The notes under the pieces: model-generated
What the model was told of the DNA's origin: nothing
The model's database searches: none
The model's input: only the letters and a program-made list of their open reading frames with translations
Origin: Puia dinghuensis
GTDB lineage: Bacteria; Bacteroidota; Bacteroidia; Chitinophagales; Chitinophagaceae
Assembly: GCF_014642875.1 (NCBI RefSeq)
Contig: NZ_BMJC01000001.1
Location: forward strand, 1,159,335-1,223,334
Direction of reading: 5' to 3'
DNA: 64,000 nucleotides
Shown here: in pieces, positions 8,247 through 17,423 of the stretch
Numbering within the stretch: position 1 is the first letter of the stretch
How the letters are laid out: each line of letters opens with the position of its first letter
Program-made: the position numbers and the translations under genes

Positions 8247-9563
8247 ATGAAAAGCCCAAAGCTTACCAAATTTGCATCCATGCGTTCTTCAACCCTAAAA
8301 TGGATCGTCCTCTCCGCCACCCTGCTCGCAGCCATAGTGGTGACCGTCCAGCTGTACTGGTTGAAAAAGGTCTATTCTTTCGAACAACGACAGTTCAATC
8401 TCAATGTGGTAAAGAGCATCCGCGGGCTTTTCGAAGACCTGGAAATGAACGACCAGCCAGGCACCCGGCTCAACGACCTCATCGATGCCCCGGACAACAA
8501 CTACTTCTCTTTCAAAGCGGATACCATCCCCCCCAAAGATTCGCTGGTCTTCTATATCCAGGACGAATTCGCAGACTTTGGGGTGCTGACGGACTGTAAG
8601 CTGGGAGCCTACAGCGCCGCAGATAAGAAATTCATCTACGAAGAATACATCTCCGCCCCTGCCTCCCGTTATGCAACCGCCAAACCGGCTATGAAAGAGC
8701 TGCCCGTCTTCGACAACGCCAGAAAGACTGACCACATCCTGCTGTATTTCCCTCACCGCCAGGAATATGTGTTGGGGCAGATGGATTTCTGGATCGTCAG
8801 TACGGTAATACTCTTCCTCGCCCTCATCGGCCTGGCGGCAAGCCTTTTCTATTTCTATCGCCAGAAGTTTCTGTCGGAGATCCAAAAGGACTTTGTGAAT
8901 AATTTTACCCATGAGTTCAAGACCCCGCTGGCCGTCATGAAAATAGCCTCCGATGTGCTGTCTCAGGAGTCGATCGTCCAGCAGCCCGACCGGCTCGAAC
9001 GCTATGCCGCCATCATTCATAACCAGACCGATCACCTGCAGGGCCAGGTAGAACGCCTGCTGCGGGCCGCCTCCACCGAAAGCAACAACCTGCCCATCCG
9101 TAAGGAAGATATCGACCCCCACCTGCTGATAGAACAGGCCCTTGGAAAAGTACAACCGCTCATCGAACAGAAAAAGGCAAAGATCGAGGTGAAAGAGGCA
9201 GCGGTAAACGGCCATGCAAGGGTACAGGCAGACAAAGCCCATCTCGAACTGGCCGTGGTCAACCTCCTGGAGAACGCGCTGAAATATTCGAACGACCCCC
9301 ACATCGTGGTCGAAACGGGGCGCGAGGAGGATGACTTCTTCATTTCCGTAAAAGACAACGGGGTCGGAATCGAAAAACAATACCTGAAGAACATCTTCAA
9401 AAAATTCTACCGGGTACCCACCGGGGATATCCACAATGTAAAAGGATTTGGACTGGGGCTCAACTTTGTCAAACGGATCATCGACGCTCATAAAGGCAAG
9501 ATCAGGGTCAACAGCCTGCCGGGCATCGGTACGGAATTCAGATTATTCATACCCCTTAACTAA
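8247..9563 (+). CDS. Two-component sensor histidine kinase of efflux locus 1
   Basis: The 438-residue protein has a membrane helix (about 18-38), a roughly 140-residue periplasmic sensor region without a recognised domain, and a second helix (about 183-204). A HisKA domain follows with the phosphoacceptor H222 in NNFTHEFKTPLAVM. The C-terminal HATPase domain shows the N box NLLENALKYSND, G1 DNGVGIE and G2 GFGLGLNF. It phosphorylates the response regulator encoded 9 bp downstream. A shorter start at ATG 8280 (residue 12) is possible. Its position upstream of an RND metal-efflux operon suggests it senses periplasmic metal or envelope stress. Confidence 0.92.
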   Translation: MKSPKLTKFASMRSSTLKWIVLSATLLAAIVVTVQLYWLKKVYSFEQRQFNLNVVKSIRGLFEDLEMNDQPGTRLNDLIDAPDNNYFSFKADTIPPKDSLVFYIQDEFADFGVLTDCKLGAYSAADKKFIYEEYISAPASRYATAKPAMKELPVFDNARKTDHILLYFPHRQEYVLGQMDFWIVSTVILFLALIGLAASLFYFYRQKFLSEIQKDFVNNFTHEFKTPLAVMKIASDVLSQESIVQQPDRLERYAAIIHNQTDHLQGQVERLLRAASTESNNLPIRKEDIDPHLLIEQALGKVQPLIEQKKAKIEVKEAAVNGHARVQADKAHLELAVVNLLENALKYSNDPHIVVETGREEDDFFISVKDNGVGIEKQYLKNIFKKFYRVPTGDIHNVKGFGLGLNFVKRIIDAHKGKIRVNSLPGIGTEFRLFIPLN

Positions 9564-9572
9564 GATTTATCT

Positions 9573-10274
9573 ATGCAACAAGCGTCAAAAGTAAAAGTGT
9601 TATTGGCTGAGGACGACCTTTCCCTTGGATATGTCATCAAGGATAATTTGATTGATGCCGGTTATGAGGTAGTGCTTTGCCCCGACGGCCAGGCGGCCAT
9701 CGAAAAGTTCGACAAGAACGAATTCGGCATCTGCCTGCTCGATGTCATGATGCCCAACAAAGATGGATTCGCGGTTGCCAAAAAGATCCGGCAGCAAAGC
9801 GACATGGTACCCATCCTTTTCCTCACCGCCCGGTCGATGGAAGAAGACAAGCTTAAGGGCTTTCAAAGCGGTGCGGACGATTATATCACAAAACCCTTTA
9901 GCATGCAGGAGCTGCTGATGCGGATGGAGGTCTTTCTGCGCAGAACCCGCAAGATGCACTCCGAGCGGACGGTCAACTTTACCATCGGTCAGCTCAATTT
10001 CTCCTACACCGATCTCAAGCTCACCATCGGACAAGAGGTCTTCAATCTCACCCAAAAGGAAGCCGATCTCCTCAAATTCCTTTGCGAACACTCCAACCGC
10101 ATCCTGAAAAGAGAAGAAGTGCTCCTCAACGTCTGGGGCAAGGACGACTATTTCCTGGGGCGCAGCATGGACGTGTTCATCACCAAACTGCGGAAATATT
10201 TTAAGGCCGACCCGCAGGTGAACCTGGAAACCATCCATGGAGTGGGTTTTCGCTTCAATACGCCACAGGCCTGA
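9573..10274 (+). CDS. OmpR-family response regulator of efflux locus 1
   Basis: The 233-residue protein has a receiver domain with acidic pocket E13/D14/D15, phosphoacceptor D57 in LLDVMMPNKDG, T85 and K107 in TKPFSMQEL. A winged-helix DNA-binding domain follows (about 135-232, with LTQKEADLLKFL and GRSMDVFITKLRKYF). It is the cognate partner of the kinase 9 bp upstream and probably activates the TolC-MFP-RND operon that begins 119 bp downstream. Confidence 0.93.
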   Translation: MQQASKVKVLLAEDDLSLGYVIKDNLIDAGYEVVLCPDGQAAIEKFDKNEFGICLLDVMMPNKDGFAVAKKIRQQSDMVPILFLTARSMEEDKLKGFQSGADDYITKPFSMQELLMRMEVFLRRTRKMHSERTVNFTIGQLNFSYTDLKLTIGQEVFNLTQKEADLLKFLCEHSNRILKREEVLLNVWGKDDYFLGRSMDVFITKLRKYFKADPQVNLETIHGVGFRFNTPQA

Positions 10275-10329
10275 TCGGCCATTTTCCCTTATATTAAGAA
10301 AAAACAGAATTTAATGTAAGAAGGAAGAG

Positions 10330-10365
10330 TTAACCCCCGATTAACGTTAAAAATCAATAGTTTTG
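10330..10365 (+). promoter_or_regulatory. Promoter and likely response-regulator operator of efflux operon 1
   Basis: The -7 element TAGTTTTG is at 10358-10365, 28 bp before the tolC start. Two TTAAC half-sites at 10330-10334 and 10341-10345 are spaced exactly 11 bp, one helical turn, as expected for tandem OmpR-type monomers, and lie 12 bp upstream of the -7 element. Another TTTAATG lies at 10310. The -7 element is fully covered by the guide-RNA match at 10357-10372. Confidence 0.7.
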
Positions 10366-10376
10366 CACACTCTAAA
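10357..10376 (-). promoter_or_regulatory. Target site of the dCas12f guide RNA (protospacer plus TTTA motif)
   Basis: Reverse-strand bases 10372 to 10357 read GAGTGTGCAAAACTAT. They match perfectly the first 16 bases after the guide scaffold at 21297-21282. The match ends at base 17. Immediately 5' of it on the same strand is TTTA (10376-10373; GTTTA with the next base), the kind of flanking motif used by Cas12f and TnpB. Binding here would cover the -7 element and the expected transcription start of efflux operon 1. The guide would pair with the coding strand. Confidence 0.82.
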
Positions 10377-10393
10377 CATAATCATTCAAACCT

Positions 10394-11674
10394 ATGCAAA
10401 GAAAGTGGCTCCTGATTGGCTTTTGTTTTTTCTTCTGTAGTTTGGTTTCCCTGGCTCAGCCACCGCAGTTGGACACGATGCAACTTTCTCTGCCCCAGGC
10501 CGAGAAGATGTTCCTGGACAGCAACCTTCAATTGCTGGCCCAGCGGTATAATATCGATGCCAGCCGCGCCCTGGTCATACAGGCCCGGCTCTGGCCTAAT
10601 CCCAACCTCAGCCTTGCACATGTCCTCTATTCCGGGACGCTGCACAAATGGTTCCCAACCCACGGCGATGAAGACGAAACGTCCGGCAACCTCTCCCAGC
10701 TCATCCTGCTGGCAGGAAAGCGCAACAAACAGATCAAACTCGCACAGGAGAATGCTCACCTCACAGAATACCAGTTCTTCGATCTTCTCCGCACGTTGAA
10801 ATATACCTTACGCACGGATTTCTTTCAGATCCATTATCTCCGGCAGTCCGCCGCGGTCTATGACGAAGAGATCAGGGCGCTCGACCAGATCGTAAAGGCC
10901 TTCATGCAACAGGAAGGAAAAGGATATATCGCCGAAAAGGAGGTCATTCGGATAAAGGCCCAGCTGTATAGCTTCCAGAGCGAATATAACGACTTGATCA
11001 ACCAGATCAACAGCACAGAAAGTGAATTGCGGCTCGTCCTGCAGATGAAGCCCAATTTTTTCATCGAGCCCATGGTCGATTCTTCTGCACTCAGCAAACT
11101 GGACCCCGGCCAGTATCCGCTCACCACCCTCGTGGATTCGGCCTATAACAACCGCACCGACCTGCAGATCGCAAAGACCAACACAGCCATCAATCAGTTG
11201 AACTACAAATACCAGAAAGCCCTGGCAGTGCCCGACCTCACACTCGATCTGGGATTCGATGAAAGAGGCAGCTATCTTCCGTATTATTATTACATCGGCG
11301 CCTCCATGGACCTGCCTTTCTTCAACCGCAACCAGGGTAATATCAAGTCAGCCAAGGCCCAGATAGCCAATACGCAGGCCCTCCAGCGGAGCACCCAGGC
11401 TACCGTGGAAGAGAATGTGTCCAATGCCCTGCGGAAAGCCTTTAACGAGCAGCGGCTTTACCAGACCATCGACCCGAAATTCTTCCAGGATTTCAGCCGC
11501 CTCCTGCATGAAGTAGTCCTCAACTACCAGAAACGCAATATCACTATCCTCGAATTCCTGGATTTTTACGATTCCTTTAAAATGAACACGCTTCAATTGA
11601 ACACGATCCAGTTCAACCGGGTCAGCGCTTTCGAAGATATCAACTATTACACCGGAACTAACTTTTTTAATTAG
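10394..11674 (+). CDS. TolC-family outer-membrane efflux channel, operon 1
   Basis: The 426-residue protein has a signal peptide (MQRKWLLIGFCFFFCSLVSLAQ) and two outer-membrane efflux repeats made of long helices (LSLPQAEKMFLDSNLQLLAQ; AYNNRTDLQIAKTNTAINQL). It is CzcC/CusC-like and forms the outer-membrane duct of a tripartite RND pump. The membrane fusion protein starts 5 bp after its stop and the RND pump follows. It is a close paralogue of the protein at 26928-28214 (shared LPQAEKMFLDSNLQ.LAQ). Its promoter is the predicted target of the guide RNA. Confidence 0.93.
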   Translation: MQRKWLLIGFCFFFCSLVSLAQPPQLDTMQLSLPQAEKMFLDSNLQLLAQRYNIDASRALVIQARLWPNPNLSLAHVLYSGTLHKWFPTHGDEDETSGNLSQLILLAGKRNKQIKLAQENAHLTEYQFFDLLRTLKYTLRTDFFQIHYLRQSAAVYDEEIRALDQIVKAFMQQEGKGYIAEKEVIRIKAQLYSFQSEYNDLINQINSTESELRLVLQMKPNFFIEPMVDSSALSKLDPGQYPLTTLVDSAYNNRTDLQIAKTNTAINQLNYKYQKALAVPDLTLDLGFDERGSYLPYYYYIGASMDLPFFNRNQGNIKSAKAQIANTQALQRSTQATVEENVSNALRKAFNEQRLYQTIDPKFFQDFSRLLHEVVLNYQKRNITILEFLDFYDSFKMNTLQLNTIQFNRVSAFEDINYYTGTNFFN

Positions 11675-11679
11675 ACACT

Positions 11680-12789
11680 ATGCAAAAGCCCTTCAAATCC
11701 GGCGGCCCCTTTCTCATTCTGCTTTCTGCGGCTGCCGTACTTTTCTTTTCCTCCTGCGAGACCCAGGCAAAAAAGCCTGCCGGCGATAAAGACAAGTATA
11801 TCATCCCCGACACCATCATGAAGAGCCTGACCATCGATACCGTGAGCGTCTCCCAATTGGTGAATGCCATTACGCTCACCGGAAAAGTGGGCACCAATGA
11901 CGACCGTGTCGTCCCGGTGTATTCCCTGGTCAGCGGTATTGTACAGGATATCAAGGTCGTCCTGGGAGACTATGTGACGGCAGGCCAGGTGCTGGCAACC
12001 GTAAGGAGCCAGGAAATGGCGCAGTACAGCAGCGACCTGTTGAATGCGGAGACCAATTTGCGCATCGCCCAGACCAACCTGCGCAAAACGATCGATATGT
12101 ACCATGGCGGCCTGGCTTCCATGCCGGATTCTCTCAACGCGGAAGTCGCAGTACAACAGGCGCAGGCCGAGCTCGACCGCGTCCACCGGGTGCTAAAGAT
12201 CAATGGTGGCAACTCCCAGGGGGAATTCGTGGTAAGGGCGCCGATCAGCGGCTTCATCGTCCAGAAAGGGGCTACCAACAACATGACCATCCGCGGGGAC
12301 AACAGCACCAGCATCTTCACCATCTCCGACCTCAAGGATGTCTGGATCCAGGCCAATGTCTATGAGTCCAATATCAGCCATATCCGCCTCGGTGAGAATG
12401 TCGATGTCACCACCCTCGCCTACCCCGGCAAGGTCTTCAAAGGAAAGGTGGATAAGATCATGAACGTGCTCGACCCCAGCAGCAAGGTCATGAAGGTACG
12501 GGTCGTACTGCCAAACGAAAATTATGCCCTGAAGCCGGAAATGTACGCCAGCATCACCGTGAATGATAAGGAGAACCGGCAATGTCTAAGCGTACCTTCC
12601 GGCGCCGTGATCTTCGATCACAGCCAGTATTACGTCCTGATATTCCACAGCAAGTCGGATGTGAAGATCACCCCAATACAGGTGATCAATGCCGTAGGCG
12701 ACAAGACACTCATCGCCTCCGGAGTGAACGAAGGCGACAAGGTCATCTCATCTCAGGCACTGCTTATTTACGATGCCCTCAACAGCTAA
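11680..12789 (+). CDS. RND efflux periplasmic adaptor (membrane fusion protein), operon 1
   Basis: The 369-residue protein is a predicted lipoprotein (signal ending LFFSSC, Cys about residue 24). It has the HlyD/CzcB layout: a barrel-sandwich half-motif at VYSLVSGIVQDIKVVLGDYV, an alpha-hairpin (about 110-165), the second lipoyl half at VRAPISGFIVQKGATNN, a beta-barrel with VYESNISHIRLGENVDVTT, and a membrane-proximal domain near the end. It links the inner-membrane RND pump to the TolC channel. Gaps of 5 and 9 bp to its neighbours show one operon. Confidence 0.93.
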   Translation: MQKPFKSGGPFLILLSAAAVLFFSSCETQAKKPAGDKDKYIIPDTIMKSLTIDTVSVSQLVNAITLTGKVGTNDDRVVPVYSLVSGIVQDIKVVLGDYVTAGQVLATVRSQEMAQYSSDLLNAETNLRIAQTNLRKTIDMYHGGLASMPDSLNAEVAVQQAQAELDRVHRVLKINGGNSQGEFVVRAPISGFIVQKGATNNMTIRGDNSTSIFTISDLKDVWIQANVYESNISHIRLGENVDVTTLAYPGKVFKGKVDKIMNVLDPSSKVMKVRVVLPNENYALKPEMYASITVNDKENRQCLSVPSGAVIFDHSQYYVLIFHSKSDVKITPIQVINAVGDKTLIASGVNEGDKVISSQALLIYDALNS

Positions 12790-12798
12790 GAACTAATT

Positions 12799-15700
12799 AT
12801 GAATAAATTTCTCAAAAATATAATCGCCTTTTCGCTAAAGAACAGGTATTTCATATTCTTTTGTACCGGCCTGCTGTTGATATCGGGTATCATCACCTTC
12901 CGCAACATGCCCATCGAGGCCTTCCCCGATGTCACCAATACGGAGATCAGCATCATCACCCAATGGCCGGGCCGCAGCGCGGAAGAGATAGAGAAGTTCG
13001 TTACGATCCCCATAGAGATCGCCATGAACCCCGTGCAGCAGAAGATAAGCCTGCGCTCGACCAGTATTTTCGGTCTGTCCTTCGTCAAGCTCATTTTCGA
13101 GGACGGTGTCGTCGACAAGGACGCCCGGATGCAAGTGAACGCCTTATTAGCCAATGTCACGCTGCCGGAAAATATCCAGCCACAGGTGCAGCCACCCACC
13201 GGCCCCACCGGTGAGATCTTCCGTTATACCCTCCAAAGCGATATCCGTGACGAACGCGAACTGAAGACCATGCAGGACTGGGTCATCGACCGCCAACTCC
13301 GCTCCGTACCCGGGGTGGCCGACATCGTCAGCTTCGGGGGAAGGGTAAAGACCTATGAGATCCAGGTAGACCCGGGAAAACTCACCAACCTGGGCATCAC
13401 CCCGCTGGACGTCTATTCCGCCATCCAGAAAAGCAATATCAACATCGGCGGCGATTTCATCGTCCGCAACAACCAGGCCTATGTGGTAAGAGGCATCGGC
13501 CTGCTCAACGACATCAATGAGATAAAGAACATCATCATCCAGAATAACAATGGCGTACCGCTGCTGGTAAAGGACGTGGCCGACGTGCAGATATCCAATG
13601 TCCCCCGCCTGGGTCGCGTTGGCAGGGCCGACCCCGTCACCGACTCCGCCGGACACCGGACCATCGTCGACCAGGATGATGTCGTGGAAGCTATCGTCGT
13701 AATGCGCAAGGGCGAAAACCCCTCCCAGGTGGTGCAGGCGGTGAAAAAGAAGATCGATAAGCTCAACTCCATGGTGTTGCCGCAGGATACCAGGATCGTT
13801 CCCTACTACGACCGGGAAGACCTCATCCATTATGCCACCCATACCGTACTCCACAACATGGTGGAAGGCATCCTGCTGGTGACCATACTGGTCTCCCTGT
13901 TCATGTTCAATTGGCGGACGACCCTCATCGTGTCGATCATCATCCCCTTGTCCCTGCTGTTCGCCTTTATCTGTCTGCACCTCATGGGGATGAGCGCCAA
14001 CCTGCTCTCCCTGGGGGCCGTAGACTTCGGCATCATCATCGACGGCGCCGTGGTCATGGTGGAAGGGCTCTTCGTGGTCCTCGACCACCAGGCGCGCGAC
14101 TTGGGAATGGAGCGATTCAATAAAATGGCCAAGATGGGCCTGATCAAAAAGAACGGTGCACAGCTCGGCAAGGCCATCTTCTTCGCCAAACTGATCATCA
14201 TCACTGCCCTGATACCCATCTTCGCCTTCCAGAAAGTAGAAGGCAAGATGTTCTCTCCTCTGGCCTATACCCTGGGCTTTGCCTTGCTCGGCGCCCTTAT
14301 CACCACCCTGACGCTCGTCCCGGTGCTGATCAATATGCTGCTGCGCAAGAACGTACATGAGAAACACAATCCCTTTACCCATTTCCTCACCGGGATGATG
14401 GTCAGGGGGTTTATATTCCATTGGAAACATAGGAAAACAACCGTTATCGGCTCCTTTTTGATCATCGGCATCGGGTTCTATTCCTTCACCCTGCTGGGTA
14501 CGGAATTCCTGCCGCAACTGGATGAGGGCGCCATCTGGCTGCGCGCCCAGCTTCCCTACAGCGCTTCCCTGGACAAGTCGGTGGAGGTTGCCCGGGAGGT
14601 ACGCAAAATGATGATGGAGTTCCCGCAGGTAAAGGTTATCGCTTCCCAGACCGGCCGGCCGGATGACGGGACAGACGTAACGGGATTCTACAACAACGAG
14701 TTCGACGTGCTCCTCTACCCGCAGGATGAATGGAACCCCAAAATGACCAAGGAAGAGCTCATCGACACCATGAACCGGAAGCTAAGCGTGATCCCGGGTG
14801 TCGACCTCAACTTCTCGCAGCCGATCATGGACAATATCGAAGAAGCGGTATCCGGGGTAAAAGGCTCCATCTGTGTAAAGGTATTTGGCGATTCCCTCGA
14901 CTATATGGAAAGCAAGGTCTCCCAGGTATACGATATTCTCAAAGGAGTGCGCGGCATCGAAGACCTTGGCATCATCAAAAATGTTGGCCAGCCGGAGTTG
15001 GATATCGACCTCGATCAGCAAAAAATGGCGCTTTACGGCGTAGCTACCGCGGATGCCAATGCCGTCATCGAGATGGCCATCGGCGGAAAGGCAGCTTCAA
15101 CGCTTTATGAAGGGATCAGGCTCTTCGATATCCGCGTTCGTTTCCCGGAGCAATACCGGGTATCGGCCGATGATATCGGCAACCTGATGGTGCCAACGCA
15201 AAGCGGCTCCAAGGTTCCGATCAAGGAAATTGCCCACATCACCATGAAGACCGGTCCCTGCCTCATCTTCCGGGATGACAACGAACGGTATTCCGCGCTG
15301 AAGTTCTCCGTTCGCGGCCGGGATATGGGCAGCACCATCGCCGAAGCCCAGGACAAGGTGAACAAGGTGGTTACGCTTAAGAGAGGCTACTCGATGGTCT
15401 GGCAGGGGGATTTCGAGAACGAACAGCGCGCCACCAAACGGCTGCAGCAGGTGGTTCCCATCAGCCTGTTATTGATCTTCATCCTGCTCTTCGTGATGTT
15501 TGGCAACCTGAAGGATGCCGCGCTGGTATTCCTCAACGTACCGTTCGCCATAGTAGGCGGCGTAGCCGCCCTGATCCTGACGAATACCAACTTCAGCATC
15601 TCGGCGGGCATCGGCTTTATCGCGCTGTTCGGCATCTGTATCCAGGACGGGGTACTACTCATTACGGTGTTCAAGCATAACCTCGAGCACATGCACAACC

Positions 15701-15990
15701 AAAGTCATACGCTATACACCGCTATCCGGCTGGGTGTCATCTCCCGTATCCGCCCGGTGATGATGACCGCGCTGATGGCAGCTATCGGGCTTCTCCCCGC
15801 AGCCACCTCGCATGGCATCGGCTCGGAAAGCAGCCGCCCACTGGCGCGGGTAGTCATCGGTGGTATCCTCTGCGCGATGGTCTTTTCGCTGCTGGTATTC
15901 CCGCTGATATTCGGCTGGGCCTACCGCAAGGTGGATACCTTGCATCGGGGCCCCATCGACGAGGGTCCCGTAGTTCCGACGGCCTCCTGA
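12799..15990 (+). CDS. CzcA/CusA-family heavy-metal RND efflux pump, operon 1
   Basis: The 1063-residue inner-membrane proton antiporter has 12 expected helices and two large periplasmic loops (NMPIEAFPDVTNTEI near the N-terminus; second loop about 560-880). In TM4 the motif DFGIIIDGAVVMVEG places D409, D415 and E422 with the same spacing as the D-D-E proton-relay triad of CzcA. By that signature I favour divalent cations (Zn, Co, Cd or Ni) over Cu(I)/Ag(I), but substrate is not proven. The stop lies 2 bp from the end of the convergent susD-like gene. It is paralogous along its whole length to the pump at 22507-25764. Confidence 0.94.
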   Translation: MNKFLKNIIAFSLKNRYFIFFCTGLLLISGIITFRNMPIEAFPDVTNTEISIITQWPGRSAEEIEKFVTIPIEIAMNPVQQKISLRSTSIFGLSFVKLIFEDGVVDKDARMQVNALLANVTLPENIQPQVQPPTGPTGEIFRYTLQSDIRDERELKTMQDWVIDRQLRSVPGVADIVSFGGRVKTYEIQVDPGKLTNLGITPLDVYSAIQKSNINIGGDFIVRNNQAYVVRGIGLLNDINEIKNIIIQNNNGVPLLVKDVADVQISNVPRLGRVGRADPVTDSAGHRTIVDQDDVVEAIVVMRKGENPSQVVQAVKKKIDKLNSMVLPQDTRIVPYYDREDLIHYATHTVLHNMVEGILLVTILVSLFMFNWRTTLIVSIIIPLSLLFAFICLHLMGMSANLLSLGAVDFGIIIDGAVVMVEGLFVVLDHQARDLGMERFNKMAKMGLIKKNGAQLGKAIFFAKLIIITALIPIFAFQKVEGKMFSPLAYTLGFALLGALITTLTLVPVLINMLLRKNVHEKHNPFTHFLTGMMVRGFIFHWKHRKTTVIGSFLIIGIGFYSFTLLGTEFLPQLDEGAIWLRAQLPYSASLDKSVEVAREVRKMMMEFPQVKVIASQTGRPDDGTDVTGFYNNEFDVLLYPQDEWNPKMTKEELIDTMNRKLSVIPGVDLNFSQPIMDNIEEAVSGVKGSICVKVFGDSLDYMESKVSQVYDILKGVRGIEDLGIIKNVGQPELDIDLDQQKMALYGVATADANAVIEMAIGGKAASTLYEGIRLFDIRVRFPEQYRVSADDIGNLMVPTQSGSKVPIKEIAHITMKTGPCLIFRDDNERYSALKFSVRGRDMGSTIAEAQDKVNKVVTLKRGYSMVWQGDFENEQRATKRLQQVVPISLLLIFILLFVMFGNLKDAALVFLNVPFAIVGGVAALILTNTNFSISAGIGFIALFGICIQDGVLLITVFKHNLEHMHNQSHTLYTAIRLGVISRIRPVMMTALMAAIGLLPAATSHGIGSESSRPLARVVIGGILCAMVFSLLVFPLIFGWAYRKVDTLHRGPIDEGPVVPTAS

Positions 15991-15992
15991 TC

Positions 15993-17417
15993 TCACCATC
16001 CGGGGTTGTTCGGTGCAATATGCGGATTGGCCAGCACCTCCGCCTGCGGGATAGGGATATAGTAATAGAGGCTGGAAGGCGTCAGCTTTCCGGCCGCAGC
16101 ACCCTGCGGCCAGTCTACTGGCTGCCGCACCACATTCATCCCTGCCCGCTTCAGGTCGTACAGCCGGTGGCCTTCATAGCATAACTCTTTATATCTCTCT
16201 GCGAACACCGCGGCCAGCAGATCGGCGGCCCCCACAAAGCTCACCGGCTGGTACCCCGCGATACGCTGCCCACGCAGGGTATTGAGGTCGGCCGCAGCAG
16301 CCGCCAGATTACCACTCCGCGCATAGGCCTCCGCGAGGATCAGGTATTGTTCACCGGTACGAAATACTTTCAGGTCGTTTAGATTCTGCGCACCCGAACT
16401 GCCCGCATATTTGGAAATAATATCCGGCAACTGCCCCGTCGCCACAAGAGAAGAATCCGTCGCAAAATAACTGTGATACCGTATATCATTGGTCGTATCG
16501 TATAGGCTCATCAGCGTCCTGGACGGAGCGAACAGGTACACGCCATAAGGGATATTGTACCAGCAATCGCCTGGTCGTAGCCCGCTCTGGTTGGTCCTGC
16601 TCAGTTTGAAGATCACTTCGGCAGTACTGTTATCGGTCCAGATCCCCGGAAAATTCGTAGCCGGTGCCAACGGCACAGCAGCAATCACCTTCCCCGCCCG
16701 GTCGATCGCCGTAGGCCAGTCACTGGTATACAAGGCAACTCTCGCTTCCAGCGCATACAGAGCCGTCAACCCCATCCGGTTGAGGGCGCCACTGTTGCCG
16801 ATGAGACCTTCGGCTGCGGCCATGTCCTGCTTCAGCGTGGTGAAGAAAGCGCCCGCCTGTGGCCGGGAAGGCTCTTCGTAGATATTCGTACCCGTTACAT
16901 AAGGCACGGCATAGGCCGTCGGATCATAGACGCCGGAATAGGCATACACCCGGTAAAGGTCGAAATGCTGGAAGGCCCGGATAGCCAGCAACTCCCCTTT
17001 GAGCTGTTGTTTCTCCAATGCGTCGGCAGCCGACTTCGCCGGTACGCCGTCGATCCCCGCCAGGATCAGGTTCACTTCATTTATTACTTGATAGCCGTTG
17101 GCCCAGGGTTCCGCTATCTCCGAAGTCGTCCCCGTAAAGGCCCAGCGAAACAGGTTCTGGCCGGCATCGGTAAGACTGACACCCGTATTTTGCAGCCCGA
17201 TACGGCATTCGTCCGCCACTACCGAGCCGATGCGGATGAGGTATTCTTCCCGCCAATTGGCATAGACACCCGCTACCCCCTGGTTCAGGGAACCTACACT
17301 GGAAAAGACCGTATGGGCATCCACCTGGTCGGTGGGCGTAATATTCAATTGCTTGGAGCAGGAAGAAAACACCAGGGCCGATAGCCCAAGGAATTTAACT
17401 ATTTTCATTTTCATCAT
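15993..17417 (-). CDS. RagB/SusD-family nutrient-binding outer-membrane lipoprotein
   Basis: The 474-residue protein has a lipobox (GLSALVFSSCSKQLN, Cys about residue 20), N-terminal TPR-like SusD segments, and the family's C-terminal YYYIPIPQAEVLANPHIAPNNPGW-type ending. SusD proteins cap the SusC transporter and bind the ligand on the cell surface. It follows susC by 6 bp. The ligand cannot be read from the sequence, and no glycoside hydrolase or peptidase gene is adjacent. Its placement at the end of a metal-efflux locus is unusual. Confidence 0.93.
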   Translation of the reverse strand: MMKMKIVKFLGLSALVFSSCSKQLNITPTDQVDAHTVFSSVGSLNQGVAGVYANWREEYLIRIGSVVADECRIGLQNTGVSLTDAGQNLFRWAFTGTTSEIAEPWANGYQVINEVNLILAGIDGVPAKSAADALEKQQLKGELLAIRAFQHFDLYRVYAYSGVYDPTAYAVPYVTGTNIYEEPSRPQAGAFFTTLKQDMAAAEGLIGNSGALNRMGLTALYALEARVALYTSDWPTAIDRAGKVIAAVPLAPATNFPGIWTDNSTAEVIFKLSRTNQSGLRPGDCWYNIPYGVYLFAPSRTLMSLYDTTNDIRYHSYFATDSSLVATGQLPDIISKYAGSSGAQNLNDLKVFRTGEQYLILAEAYARSGNLAAAAADLNTLRGQRIAGYQPVSFVGAADLLAAVFAERYKELCYEGHRLYDLKRAGMNVVRQPVDWPQGAAAGKLTPSSLYYYIPIPQAEVLANPHIAPNNPGW

Positions 17418-17423
17418 TTTATT

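Noticed and set aside
12835-14517. Reverse-strand open frames within the operon 1 RND pump gene
   Set aside because: The products are His/Asp/Gly-rich antisense shadows without domains.
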